Notes: a model not told the origin generated them from the letters alone. 64,000 nucleotides of DNA from Sinorhizobium saheli (GCF_001651875.1 NZ_LNQB01000102.1:1-64000), one strand, 5' to 3'. Positions 8,365 through 16,953 are shown, counted from the stretch's first letter. Program-made: numbers and translations.

Positions 8365-9570
8365 TCATTGCTCGAATAATTCCGCGGGATCGGGCAGCGC
8401 TTTCATCGCCCCCGTCATGTCGGCGGTCGCACCACAAAGCACATTGGTGAAATTCGGGTAGTCGAACGGCTCGACCTTGAAGACGCGGTAGGCAAGATCC
8501 TCCTCCGCCGCGTCGGCAGCCTTCGCATTCGTCCGAGGGCGCGTTTCCAACACCCATTCCCCCCAACCGATGCGCTGCGCTGCACCGAGGCTCTCGGCGC
8601 GCATCGAGAGCCAATGGGCCGCGAAGACCGGATCTCCCGTCGTTCGGAACCCCCACCAAAAGGAAACGGGTTTGCCGTCCTTCGTGTGCAGCATCTGGGT
8701 ATAAGCGACGAGATCCAACCCGAAGGCTCTGACCGGCTCAGCAAAGGTCACCGTACTCCCCGACACCTCCCCGGCCTGACCATCCGGCGCGGCCACAAAC
8801 AGGGGCTCGATTGTCACCTTTCCAAAACGCCCTTTAGCCCGCGCGAGCGTGGCAAACAATTCGGGGCGGCACCGAGAGAATTCCTCGAGCACATCCTCCT
8901 CGCTCACCGTTTTCGGCAGAACGAAAAGGCTTGTCGTGGGCGGAAGCCTCTTCCTGCCCGTCCTCTCATCGGTCTTTAGCTCCGGCATTCTGTCTTCCGT
9001 CGCATTGCAGAGGAGAAAAGAATGCTTGGGGCTGTCGGCCTCGTCGACGACCAGCTGCCGATAGGTTGCTTTCGGTGTAGCCAGCCTCCCCCAGGTCGCC
9101 TCGGCAGGTGTCGGCTCAAGGCGGAATTCAAAAGCATTTTCACCGATTCTAGCAAACTTGGTGCCACGAAGCCGCGCCTCGATCAACTTCACGACCTCGA
9201 CCGGTTCCCGATTCACCCGAAATCCCCACATCAGCCCGGGCCCCTCTGCAGCCTCCTTGTGGATCTGAAGGTATCCGCTGAGAGGCACGCCATAGGCATT
9301 CACCACGGCGGAAAACGGGACCAGTCGCGCGTCCACCCAGATCGGCGCAGTAAAGTCCTCATGCGCCCGGAACTCTCTCGCAGGGAAATCCGCCCGGCGG
9401 CTGGCCAGCAGGTCGAAAAATTCGGCCCTGCACCTCAAAAATGCGTCGAACACCTTTTCGACGTCCGCCCGGCCGGGCTCAGCGCCAGCGGCAGGCACCG
9501 CGAATGCCAAGGCACCCAGTGCCGCCAGAAAGCGCATGAAACCGACAAACGCCATCGCTCGTGTTCCCAC
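8365..9570 (-). CDS. Exported two-domain protein, novel paralogous family
   Basis: 401 aa from the GTG at 9570, preceded by AGGAGC. Signal peptide at about residues 12-30 (MRFLAALGALAFAVPAAGA). The mature part holds two copies of one domain: each begins with a FDAFLRCRAEFF / EEFSRCRPELF pattern, has a central strand ending in MWGFRVN / WWGFRTTGDP and a late LLCNATEDRM / LCGATADMTG. The last residues TADMTGAMKALPDPAELF match those of the neighbouring single-domain gene. Not a standard phage structural protein; likely cargo expressed for the host or envelope. Function unknown. Confidence 0.7.
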   Translation of the reverse strand: MGTRAMAFVGFMRFLAALGALAFAVPAAGAEPGRADVEKVFDAFLRCRAEFFDLLASRRADFPAREFRAHEDFTAPIWVDARLVPFSAVVNAYGVPLSGYLQIHKEAAEGPGLMWGFRVNREPVEVVKLIEARLRGTKFARIGENAFEFRLEPTPAEATWGRLATPKATYRQLVVDEADSPKHSFLLCNATEDRMPELKTDERTGRKRLPPTTSLFVLPKTVSEEDVLEEFSRCRPELFATLARAKGRFGKVTIEPLFVAAPDGQAGEVSGSTVTFAEPVRAFGLDLVAYTQMLHTKDGKPVSFWWGFRTTGDPVFAAHWLSMRAESLGAAQRIGWGEWVLETRPRTNAKAADAAEEDLAYRVFKVEPFDYPNFTNVLCGATADMTGAMKALPDPAELFEQ

Positions 9571-9586
9571 TTCCTGCTCCTGGAAT

Positions 9587-10180
9587 CTATTGCCTGAACA
9601 AGTCCGCCGCGTTGGGCAGCGCCTTCATGCCGCCCATCATGTCGGCGGTGACGACGCACAGAACGAGAGAGTGATCCGGCTTTCCCGTCGAGTTGATCAT
9701 CATCGTGCGCGCTGATGCCGTGTCACCCTGCGCGTTTCCCTCTTCGAGGACGCGGTAAAATGAGCCGCCTTGCTCGAAGAACTCCGCCGACGGCTCGCCC
9801 AAGCGAATGCCCTCGACGAGATCCCTTGGCTTACGGTCGGTGACGAAACCCCACCACCACGCGTCCGGTTGGCCGGAGGCTTTCATTTGCGAGTATCTCA
9901 GAAGATGAATCCCATTGGCGTCGACGGGCGCGGCAAAGGTCACCTGGGCGGTCTCCGTCATGCCTTCGCCTGCGAGATCGGGCGCCGGAGCGACGATCTC
10001 GCTCACGCCGAAGGCTGATCCCTCGGCCTGCAGAACCGTAAAGAACTCAGACGTGCAGCCCAGGAAGGCGTCAAAAGCTCTCTCCGCGCCAGCACCCTTG
10101 CCGGCCGCCAACGCCGGCATCGCGTGCGCCGCGATGGCAGCCACGATCAGACCTCTTGTGAAACAACGAGAAACCCTCAA
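9587..10180 (-). CDS. Exported single-domain protein, paralogue of the next gene
   Basis: 197 aa from a TTG at 10180 that has GGAGGG at a good distance; no in-frame ATG would keep the signal peptide (residues 1-25, ending MPALA). One copy of the domain found twice in the neighbouring 401-aa protein: FDAFLGCTSEFFTVL near the start, DAWWWGFVTDRKP in the middle, and LCVVTADMMGGMKALPNAAD at the end. Separated from the neighbour by 16 bases, so co-transcribed. Two conserved Cys (start and end of the domain) could pair. Function unknown. Confidence 0.7.
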   Translation of the reverse strand: MRVSRCFTRGLIVAAIAAHAMPALAAGKGAGAERAFDAFLGCTSEFFTVLQAEGSAFGVSEIVAPAPDLAGEGMTETAQVTFAAPVDANGIHLLRYSQMKASGQPDAWWWGFVTDRKPRDLVEGIRLGEPSAEFFEQGGSFYRVLEEGNAQGDTASARTMMINSTGKPDHSLVLCVVTADMMGGMKALPNAADLFRQ

Positions 10181-10396
10181 CTTGTCGCCCTCCGCACCAT
10201 TCCAAACCTACTCCACCGTGCCGCAAATACGCCCGTTGCGCTGAAGGGCATCGCTCGCCTTGCTTGTAGAACATTTCGTGAACACGCGCAAGAGGACATC
10301 TCGTTTTGTCGCGTCTTTCCGAGAAAGCCTCGCGCGGCGCCGTTCTGGCGCTGAAAACGCGGTCGCATCGCATTGCCGAGAGTCATTCAAACCAGC

Positions 10397-11524
10397 TCAG
10401 TACGACATTGCGGAGGCTATCCCGGTCCGGCTCTTTGTTCTGCCAATACGTGCAAGACCTGAAAAGGGAGGCGCCCACTTGGTCGGCCACTGCTGGGCGT
10501 CTCGCTTGTCATGCACGCTCCCCAACGAAGATGGCGGCGCCTCCCGCTCCAAGGCTCGCCGCTCCCTGGGGGTATCAAACCCGCGATACCCGTCCAGCTC
10601 ACCGCGCATCTTCAATACAGCTGCGCGGCCATCGTAGGTAAACTCCGGATTTGTCCTCCGGGGCCCTTGCCATGCACTTCGGGGAATAACTGGGCCGTTT
10701 ACGGAACGCATATTCACGAGTTCGTCCTCAGGGACGTGAGGCACCACATTTTCACCTTGGATACGGCCGATGCGGAGCGCATTGTTGATCCCGGGCAGAT
10801 TGTTCAGATGCTGCTCGCCGCCATCGCCGTGGGGGTTAAAGGAGAAAACTGCTCCATTCAGCTTCCTGCGCCTTTCATTGATGTTCTTCTCAAGGGTTTG
10901 CGGGCCCATTTTGTAGTACATGACGCCCAACGCGTGTTGCTGCTCCGGCGCCAACCGACGCCATGCCGCGCTGTCGATGCTCTCAAAGAATAGAGCCGCT
11001 TTCCTCGTCATCAGGCCAGCGAAAGCCAAGGTTGTTTCTGGTTTGTCGAATTTCAGGAGATCGTCGCGCAACGCATCGTAGTGCCCAAGATACTTCTTGA
11101 GCTCCAATGGATCGTCCTCGTGGACCGGATGTTGTTCCGCGTATTCATGCAAAAGATCGATGGCAGTGCTAATCCGTATGTTGCCTGGCCCCACGTCGAC
11201 TGTTGCGGGATTCCCCAACTTGCCGAACGAGTTTCTCTCCCCCTTCCGTAAAGCATTGTAGTTTTGGTCAATATCTTCATGGTCGATCGGCTCTCTACTA
11301 AGCAGATCGACAGTGGCCGCAACATCGCCAAGCTTTTGAACAATGGGCCCCGTTCCCTTCCAAAAGAGCTCAGGGTTGAATCGCGTATCATGTTCGTTGG
11401 CGACGGCGCCGATTAGCAATTCGGGCGGAACCCCCAGAATCTTCGCGATACGATCCACTGCGCGCGCGTTGCGAGCGATGAAGTCCAACGTCTCCGGTTG
11501 AAATTTTGAAGTCGGTTCGGCCAT
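10397..11524 (-). CDS. Putative lysozyme-like / lytic-transglycosylase-fold protein
   Basis: 375 aa, ATG 11524 with AGAAGGGG upstream. The N-terminal third (about 25-120) carries IAKILGVPPELLIGAVANEH, with the helix-Glu pattern of lysozyme/SLT folds (the E in ANEHDTR could be catalytic), and VGPGNIRISTAIDLLHEY, a motif that recurs in transglycosylase-like proteins. The C-terminal part is basic and unordered. No signal peptide. It follows the capsid gene and a terminator. Either a virion-carried muramidase or a toxin-like cargo; the enzymatic call is inference. Confidence 0.45.
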   Translation of the reverse strand: MAEPTSKFQPETLDFIARNARAVDRIAKILGVPPELLIGAVANEHDTRFNPELFWKGTGPIVQKLGDVAATVDLLSREPIDHEDIDQNYNALRKGERNSFGKLGNPATVDVGPGNIRISTAIDLLHEYAEQHPVHEDDPLELKKYLGHYDALRDDLLKFDKPETTLAFAGLMTRKAALFFESIDSAAWRRLAPEQQHALGVMYYKMGPQTLEKNINERRRKLNGAVFSFNPHGDGGEQHLNNLPGINNALRIGRIQGENVVPHVPEDELVNMRSVNGPVIPRSAWQGPRRTNPEFTYDGRAAVLKMRGELDGYRGFDTPRERRALEREAPPSSLGSVHDKRDAQQWPTKWAPPFSGLARIGRTKSRTGIASAMSY

Positions 11525-11574
11525 TGAGAGCCCCTTCTGTTAACTTGATCGTTCGACCGCACTGCCCGGCTTCA

Positions 11575-11609
11575 ACGACAAAGGGCGGACCAAATCCGCC
11601 CTTTGTCGT
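11575..11609. terminator. Perfect 15-bp hairpin after the capsid gene
   Basis: ACGACAAAGGGCGGA and its exact complement are separated by 5 bases. There is no long T-run on either side, so it may be a factor-aided terminator or an RNA-stabilising hairpin for the capsid message. It separates the capsid gene from the lysozyme-like gene. Confidence 0.65.
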
Positions 11610-11640
11610 CTCTCACTGTGCTGAAGACCAATTCGCCGCC

Positions 11641-11702
11641 AGCCGAACAAGTCGGCCGCGGCGCCCAGGGCCTTTTGGTTGTGCACCCTTCAGCGTAGCG
11701 CC
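11641..11702 (-). repeat. Second, degraded copy of the capsid gene 3' end
   Basis: This stretch, just past the capsid stop, is about 85-90 % identical to the last 60 bases of the capsid gene (11725-11783). Read on the minus strand it encodes VHNQKALGAAADLFG, beside VHNEKGLGVAADLFG of the real C-terminus, but one extra base breaks the frame. It is best explained as a recombination scar between two related capsid genes. Confidence 0.75.
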
Positions 11703-11707
11703 AGTCG

Positions 11708-12703
11708 TCAGCTTGCGTCGCTCAAGCCGAAAAGATCGGCCGCGACGCCAAGGCCCTTTTCGTTGTGCACCTTCAGCGTGCCCTCGCCGATGATCACGCC
11801 TTTGTCGGCGTCGCCGGTCTTGGCAACCTCGCGGTCTTCCTGGATCTTGCGCAGCCACAGGAAGGAAAGCATGTCGGTGTCGATGAAGAAGGCGTTTCGG
11901 GCCAAGCCGGCGCTCACCGCCTGGACCCGGTTCGGGTGGATCATCACCGTGCCGAAGGGGCCTTCGTAGTAGTCCGCCGTCGCAACGATGGTGTTGCGCT
12001 CGCCGCCCTGCGAAACCGCGTAGCGGAAGGGCGCGACATTGCTGTCGGACATAAAGGTTACGAAGACGGATTTGACATAGGGCGAGACCGAGACATGGCG
12101 GAAATTCGCGCCGTTCTGGTAGCCCTGCTGCATCACCGAATCGAGGATCGTCTTGCTGAACGGACGCTGCGTGCCGTCCGTCGGCGCCACCGTCAGGCCG
12201 GTGGCGGCGTCAAAACCGCCGTTGGCGCCGGCGGCACCGCGCGACACATTCGACGTCAGCCACGTGCTGAGCGAGCCGAATTCGCGGGTGGCGCCGCTGA
12301 CCGACGCATTGGTGTCGGCGATCGCGAACTCCACGTCCTTGCGGATTTCGACGCCCTTCTTCAGCTTCTGGTACTTGCGCTTCTGGACGTTGCCGGCCTC
12401 GGCCGTCACTTCTTGCGTGGCGGAGATGATCCAGTCCTTGCGCATGATCTGGGTATAGTTGCCGAGCCGCTTCGGCGGGGTGATCGCGCCGAAAGCATAT
12501 TCCTCGCCCTCCTCGCGGATGTTGGCGCCGGGCGCGGCCAGCTCGTCCGTCTCCCATTCCGGGTGATAGGTCGTGCACTTGCCCTTTTCGATCAGCGAAT
12601 AGATCGGAGTATCTTCCGGCGTGATGCGCGACACGACGTCGGAAAGCTCCTCGCGATTGCCGACGGCCTGCGTGGTCTGGAACGTATTGGTAAGAACTGC
12701 CAT
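11708..12703 (-). CDS. Major capsid protein, SU10/DUF5309 type
   Basis: 331 aa, ATG 12703 with AAGGAC upstream. Typical features of the family: N-terminal NREELSDVVSRITPEDTPIYSLI, then KRLGNYTQIMRKDWIISATQEVT, QKRKYQKLKKGVEIRKDVEF, and a C-terminal segment with YYEGPFGTVMIHPNRV. This is an HK97-fold shell protein. It lies next to the scaffold gene as expected. Length is normal and no break is seen. A degraded duplicate of its last 20 codons follows the stop. Confidence 0.9.
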   Translation of the reverse strand: MAVLTNTFQTTQAVGNREELSDVVSRITPEDTPIYSLIEKGKCTTYHPEWETDELAAPGANIREEGEEYAFGAITPPKRLGNYTQIMRKDWIISATQEVTAEAGNVQKRKYQKLKKGVEIRKDVEFAIADTNASVSGATREFGSLSTWLTSNVSRGAAGANGGFDAATGLTVAPTDGTQRPFSKTILDSVMQQGYQNGANFRHVSVSPYVKSVFVTFMSDSNVAPFRYAVSQGGERNTIVATADYYEGPFGTVMIHPNRVQAVSAGLARNAFFIDTDMLSFLWLRKIQEDREVAKTGDADKGVIIGEGTLKVHNEKGLGVAADLFGLSDAS

Positions 12704-12822
12704 TTGCTGGTCCTTCTATGGTGAAAACAGAGCGGCCGCCCGCGCGCCGACCTGGCGCGCGAGAAGCCATTGATGTTGCTGAGTGAAAGCTCTGGGCCGC
12801 TCGCGATGACCTGATTGAGGGG

Positions 12823-13773
12823 CTATTCGAAATCGACCGCCATCGCGTCGCGGATCGACCCGGTCCGCGCAAGTCGCTGCATCGCCTCGCGGCTTTCGCG
12901 CCCTTGCTGGCGCGCTTGGCTCTTGGCCCTCATGCGCGGCGCCGAAAGCGGTGCGGCGGAGACCTTCTGCAGGGCCTTGGTCCGCGCGCGTTCCGCAAGA
13001 AGCCCAAGTCGTGCGTAATGCGCGAGCTTGAAAAGCCGGTGGTCGGCGACCTCGCGCACCTCGCCATCGGAAAAGCCGAGTTCCCGCGCGGTCTCGAACG
13101 CATCGGCGAAGAAGGCCTCCCGCCCCTCGTCATGTGCCGTCTGCGGGAAAGATTCGATGAGCTTGGCGTTCTCTGCCTCCAGCTTCTCTTCGTTCGCCGC
13201 CGCTTGCAGTTCCGTCGCGACGCCCGCCGGCTCCTCGCCGAGCGCCATTACCCGCGCAAGCTGCTCCAGCCCCGCCTGATGCAGGGCCCATTGTCTCTGA
13301 TAGGCCTGCGGATCGTAGATCCTCAGTTCCTCCGGCGGCTCGTCGGGTATCTGAGCCGCGATCAATTCCGCGACGGCATTGGCCGTCGCAGCGACCCGGC
13401 TGCTCATGCCTTCGAGTGCCCGCCCGCGATTGGCGAGATCCTGGGTCTTTTCCCGGTAGTCGCGGTCCCGCATATATCCGAGCTTCAGTTCCTGAAGCGG
13501 AACCTCTTCGCCGCCCTTGAGCGTGACGATCATGTCCTCGGCTTCGTTGTCCGCCTGGTCCTCGTCAGGAAAGGCCGGCATGTCGCCGTCGATTCCATCA
13601 TCATCCTGCTCTTGAGCGTAGTTCACGGTCTGCTCGCCGTCCCGCTCTTCCTCGTCCTGTGGGTTGGCCTCGTGTGGCTCCCAGAAGTGGAGGTCGTCGA
13701 AGCCTGCGGGCTCAAGCGAGCCGCCAGTGGTTTTGCTCCCGCCGAAAGGCTGGTTGGCACTATCGTTCATCAT
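12823..13773 (-). CDS. Phage scaffolding protein
   Basis: 316 aa. The first 90 residues are strongly acidic (ANPQDEEERDGEQTVNYAQE), followed by MIVTLKGGEEVPLQELKLGY and YREKTQDLANRGRALE, then long helices and a basic C-terminus (ALQKVSAAPLSAPRMRAKSQ). Acidic N-terminus, GGEEVPLQEL box, helical body and basic tail are typical of scaffold proteins beside this capsid type; they guide shell assembly and leave before maturation. ATG 13773 has AAGGGAC upstream; the second codon is also ATG. Confidence 0.8.
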   Translation of the reverse strand: MMNDSANQPFGGSKTTGGSLEPAGFDDLHFWEPHEANPQDEEERDGEQTVNYAQEQDDDGIDGDMPAFPDEDQADNEAEDMIVTLKGGEEVPLQELKLGYMRDRDYREKTQDLANRGRALEGMSSRVAATANAVAELIAAQIPDEPPEELRIYDPQAYQRQWALHQAGLEQLARVMALGEEPAGVATELQAAANEEKLEAENAKLIESFPQTAHDEGREAFFADAFETARELGFSDGEVREVADHRLFKLAHYARLGLLAERARTKALQKVSAAPLSAPRMRAKSQARQQGRESREAMQRLARTGSIRDAMAVDFE

Positions 13774-13931
13774 GGGAAGTCCCTTTGTTTCGGCGAAGGC
13801 GGCTCGTGCAGCCCGTCGCCCCGGGGAAAAGTGAAGTCATGCTGTGGACGGCGGCGCACTCGGTCGATCGATGCCCAGCCGTCGACCTCAGCTTCGCACG
13901 GATTTACGGGCTATCGTTCACGGTTAGGTTG

Positions 13932-13946
13932 ATTCCTGTTTTGTTC
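13932..13946 (+). promoter_or_regulatory. LexA-box-like site, one mismatch
   Basis: ATTC-N7-GTTC, one base off the alphaproteobacterial SOS box GTTC-N7-GTTC. The 7 spacer bases CTGTTTT are the same as in the site at 15709. It sits about 90 bases past the end of the tagged gene at 14035 with no obvious plus-strand gene after it; perhaps the gene it served was deleted. Confidence 0.4.
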
Positions 13947-14034
13947 CGGTATATGCCTTTTTCTGGATTGTCGGCTTGACGCAACGCGGAGGATGGGCAC
14001 TTGCGCCCCATTGCATCGCCAATGTTTCTGCACC

Positions 14035-14589
14035 TCATTCGCGCCAATTGCCCGGTGCCAGTCGCAGCGACGTTCGGCCAGGAAAAAGCCTCTCCCAAAA
14101 GCTTCTTCCATCTTCGGTTTCGGCCGTAAGCGGCCAATCGGACGGTGGGTCGCTCGACGGATCAGCCGGCAAGTCAACAGGAGTTAGTCGAGGAGGGGTT
14201 GGGAAGTCACCGTCACGCGTAGGTTCAATGAGTATGCCAGGATCGAGTTCGGGAGGAATGATTACCGGCCCTCCCGGAAGCTCGTTCTTTACGTTCTTTT
14301 CGACATAGTCTCGGTATACGTCATTAAGTTTCTTGGCTCTTTGAACAACTTCATTTAATTGTCCTGTGGGATCGTGTACTGTTCCTTGGAATATTTGCAA
14401 CTTTCCTATAAAACTCTGGAGGTTTTTCTGGATAATATCCGGCCGAATTTTCCGTCCGTCAGGATAATACGAGCCAGCGCCATTGATAATGTGGTCGATC
14501 GCATCAACTATAGCTTGACGTGTCCCATCTTGATCGGTGACTGTAGGCGCATCGGGATTTACAGGCGGGAGCGGCTTCATCTTGACCAT
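14035..14589 (-). CDS. Island protein with shared C-terminal tail, member 1
   Basis: 184 aa. No known domain recognised. Residues 1-120 look globular (TRQAIVDAIDHIINGAGSYY, VVQRAKKLNDVYRDYVEKNV); 120-160 is a Pro/Asp-rich linker; the last 22 residues read SFWERLFPGRTSLR, then LAPGNWRE. This tail is nearly identical to the end of the otherwise different protein at 16176. The linker-plus-tail layout suggests a sorting or loading signal. It lies where portal sequence is expected, in a lower-GC stretch. Function unknown; could be a toxin or ejected virion cargo (inference). Confidence 0.65.
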   Translation of the reverse strand: MVKMKPLPPVNPDAPTVTDQDGTRQAIVDAIDHIINGAGSYYPDGRKIRPDIIQKNLQSFIGKLQIFQGTVHDPTGQLNEVVQRAKKLNDVYRDYVEKNVKNELPGGPVIIPPELDPGILIEPTRDGDFPTPPRLTPVDLPADPSSDPPSDWPLTAETEDGRSFWERLFPGRTSLRLAPGNWRE

Positions 14590-14714
14590 TCTATTCTCCG
14601 GGAAAGGACTCTTTTAGCCGCCAAATCCAAGGGAAGCGGCGACATAATTTGGCTGCAACCTGTGGTGATAAGTAATCACAACGATCATTTGGGTTGCTAA
14701 GGTGGGAGTTTCCG

Positions 14715-15149
14715 TTGGCCTCTATTCAAAGAACGTTGTGTGCCTTAATCCTACTTTGTGGCGCATCTCTCTCGCTTGAAGCGCGAGCACAATCGCTGGG
14801 TGCAGAAGACTTTTTGGTCAGATACGCGCTGATAATGAATGGCAAAAGCCCGTTGCTGATGGAACAAAAGTGTGAGCGGGGAAAGTCTTGCCGCCTGGCC
14901 ATCGGATCAAATGCGGAAATCAAAATCATACTAATTCGATCACGCGACGATCGTACGCACGATCAAATCAAGATTGATTGCGAAGATTTTGGATGTTCTT
15001 TTGACAATGGAAGGAACAGCGTATATTTTGGAAATAGTAAAAATGGAAAAGAGTTTACGATAACCGATGAAGAACCGACCTTTGGAGGCTTCGATCTTCT
15101 TGTAAAAAGAAAGTTTTCTGTTATAGGAAAGCTATATATAAAATACTAA
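14715..15149 (+). CDS. Exported protein of unknown function
   Basis: About 144 aa from a TTG at 14715 with GGGAG six bases upstream; a second TTG at 14694 is possible. The signal peptide reads ASIQRTLCALILLCGASLSL then EARAQ. The mature part contains four Cys in two close pairs (QKCERGKSC, KIDCEDFGC) and ends FSVIGKLYIKY. Markedly AT-richer than its neighbours, so probably acquired. Divergent from the tagged gene at 14035. The protein resembles invasion-associated locus B type small periplasmic proteins only in layout; I do not assign a family. Confidence 0.6.
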   Translation: MASIQRTLCALILLCGASLSLEARAQSLGAEDFLVRYALIMNGKSPLLMEQKCERGKSCRLAIGSNAEIKIILIRSRDDRTHDQIKIDCEDFGCSFDNGRNSVYFGNSKNGKEFTITDEEPTFGGFDLLVKRKFSVIGKLYIKY

Positions 15150-15189
15150 ATTATATAGACCGGAGAAATCTGGAGAGAAAGCACGCGGA

Positions 15190-15418
15190 GTGAGCGCGAA
15201 CGTACCCAGACCGAGTCCATGGATCAGCCTTCTCGTTGGCAGTTTGTCTGCCTTGATAAGCCTCGTTTATCCAGCATTTGCAGATAGATGGTTCCTAAAA
15301 TTGGAAAGCCTTGCTTGCGGCTGCTATGTTCGTCACCGCTTGCGTGTTTAGTTATGCATATAGAGCTACGCGCAAACGGGGTCGCCACGACGCTACCGCG
15401 CAGATCAAACGGGATTAA
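15190..15418 (+). pseudogene. Frameshifted small two-TM protein
   Basis: From a GTG at 15190 the frame reads SANVPRPSPWISLLVGSLSA and LISLVYPAFADRWFLKLESL with one membrane helix. Near 15315 the coding pattern moves to the +1 frame and continues AAMFVTACVFSYAYRATRKR, then GRHDATAQIKRD and stop at 15418. Removing one T would give a 76-residue protein with two helices and a basic tail, the size and shape of a small membrane (holin-like) protein. No ribosome site is convincing. A decayed gene is likely. Confidence 0.4.
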
Positions 15419-15708
15419 GTTGCTAGGGCGCGCGTCCAATTTATTTGCGCCGCCGCCAACCGCCAACCAACCCCATCATCGCCGAGTAGCCCCAATAACC
15501 GGGATAGTCCGGGGCGGTCATTTGGATGGAGAAGAGATTTTTGGAAAAGACTTCGGCATCGGTGGCGGCGCTAGTCGCAGTATCGTCCGGTTTGACGAGC
15601 AGCATGACAGTTCAGACCGCTGTTATTGGAGTACGGCCCGTGGGTTCGCCGGGGAGTGGAGCTGGCGCCCCGGCACCCGTGCAATAATTGTGTCAGACGG
15701 CAGGATTG

Positions 15709-15723
15709 ATTCCTGTTTTGTTC
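15709..15723 (+). promoter_or_regulatory. LexA-box-like site upstream of the two-TM gene
   Basis: ATTC-CTGTTTT-GTTC, one mismatch to GTTC-N7-GTTC, about 95 bases before the start of the membrane-protein gene at 15819 and inside a conserved GGATTGATTCCTGTTTTGTTC block also found at 13930. Placement before a plus-strand gene fits an SOS operator. Confidence 0.45.
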
Positions 15724-15818
15724 TCCGCTACCAATAACGAGGCAGCGCGGTCGTCATGTGAGGCAAGGGCCTGCAGCCGCCAAACATCAAGTCCAACTTG
15801 GTCGAGAGGTGTCGATAA

Positions 15819-16136
15819 TTGGAAAAGAAGCGAATTAAAGAACGGATAGGCGGCCTCACGTTCGATACTGCATTCTGGCTTGCCTTGGACAATATCGGTC
15901 TCCTCGTTTTCGAGTTCTTCCTCTACGGGACCGCACGCGTAGTCGTGCCGCTGTTGAGCTTCGGCAGACTTGTGGTCGACGACTTCTACCTTGAAGACAA
16001 GGGCTTCAACTGGTTCGGGCTGAAGCGTCGGGAAGATGGCCGATATCTCGTGAATTCCGACATCAGCAAGTTGGCCGCGGTCGTCTTCTGGGTGCTTTGC
16101 GCCCTCGCCTATGTCGTTTTCCCGCGCGGCCTTTGA
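15819..16136 (+). CDS. Two-TM island membrane protein, intact copy
   Basis: 105 aa from a TTG at 15819 with GAGAGG nine bases upstream. One hydrophobic segment at about 16-48 (FWLALDNIGLLVFEFFLYGT, then VVVPLLSF), a soluble middle with DDFYLEDKGFNWFGLKRRED, and a second helix at 83-102 (LAAVVFWVLCALAYVVF). Convergent with the tagged gene at 16176, 39 bases apart. A second, scrambled copy lies at 17143. A partner or immunity role for the tagged protein is inference from pairing. Confidence 0.65.
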   Translation: MEKKRIKERIGGLTFDTAFWLALDNIGLLVFEFFLYGTARVVVPLLSFGRLVVDDFYLEDKGFNWFGLKRREDGRYLVNSDISKLAAVVFWVLCALAYVVFPRGL

Positions 16137-16175
16137 CTCAGGGGCCAGGCGTTTGGATTCCCCGCACCCGCAATT

Positions 16176-16523
16176 TCACTCGCGCCAATTGGCCGGTGCG
16201 CGCCGCAATGATGTTCGGCCGGGAAACAGCCTCTCCCAAAAGCTGCTTCCCTCGTCCGCGTCGGTCACAGGTAGGCGGGACGTTCGCGTTACGGGCGCGA
16301 TTTTCGGGCCGGCCTGCCGGTTGTTGGGATCTCCGTTATAGGCATCATCCCAAAACGTCGGATTCTGGCGATAGATTTGATACGCGTCGTGCCATGAATT
16401 CCCGTAATCTCGCGCAATTCTGTCGGCATAAGCCTCAGGGAGATTGACTTTGTCATTGAGCAGTTCAAAGAGCAATTCCCTGCCTGCATTCCGTAAGCCC
16501 TGCGCAATTCGCTTCTTCGGCAT
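16176..16523 (-). CDS. Island protein with shared C-terminal tail, member 2
   Basis: 115 aa, ATG 16523 with AAAGGAA. Residues 1-65 form a small, helical, charged domain (KKRIAQGLRNAGRELLFELL, WHDAYQIYRQNPTFWDDAYN), 66-93 a linker, and the end reads SFWERLFPGRTSLR, then RAPANWRE. Only linker and tail resemble the protein at 14035; the N-terminal domains are unrelated. The DNA of the tail is also conserved beyond the stop (ATTxCACTCGCGCC region), so the cassette end was shuffled as a unit. Confidence 0.7.
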   Translation of the reverse strand: MPKKRIAQGLRNAGRELLFELLNDKVNLPEAYADRIARDYGNSWHDAYQIYRQNPTFWDDAYNGDPNNRQAGPKIAPVTRTSRLPVTDADEGSSFWERLFPGRTSLRRAPANWRE

Positions 16524-16716
16524 GGTGGTTCCTTTCTAGAATGTAAAAAATACGTCGCTGAAATAGTCTGCGTTGCTTTCGAATAGAACCATTGCAGACG
16601 ACGGGGCGGGCAAATTGAAATTGCCATTTACGGGAGGCCACCCCTCTCCGGCGGCGCGTGGCCGTAAGCGTGCCCGCGCCCCCGACAAAAACTCGGACGG
16701 CGGGATTTCTTTCGCT

Positions 16717-16953
16717 TCACGCCGGCACGTTGGTTCCCTCGGCCTTGCCTTGCTCCGTCAGGAACCTGAGCTTGCCGCGGAAATTCCGGATCGCCCGCAC
16801 CTCGGCCGCGAAGGCGGCACGGGTCTCGTGATCGGCGGGCTTTGCGTTGACGCAACCGTTGATCGCCGCCGTCTCCAACTCATCCATCAGTCGTTCGAAC
16901 AGCGGATTGTCGAGAAGCGCTCGTGCCGTCGCAATTCGGTCTTCTGGTTTCAT
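16717..16953 (-). CDS. Small conserved phage protein near portal
   Basis: 78 aa, ATG 16953 with AAAGGAGA. The pattern PEDRIATARALLDNPLFERL, AINGCVNAKPADHETRAAFA and EVRAIRNFRGKLRFL matches small proteins I recall next to portal or capsid genes in rhizobial prophages, where they are usually encoded between portal and scaffold. It fits that gene order and shows that the island was inserted around or into an otherwise normal head module. Role in particle assembly unknown. Confidence 0.7.
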   Translation of the reverse strand: MKPEDRIATARALLDNPLFERLMDELETAAINGCVNAKPADHETRAAFAAEVRAIRNFRGKLRFLTEQGKAEGTNVPA

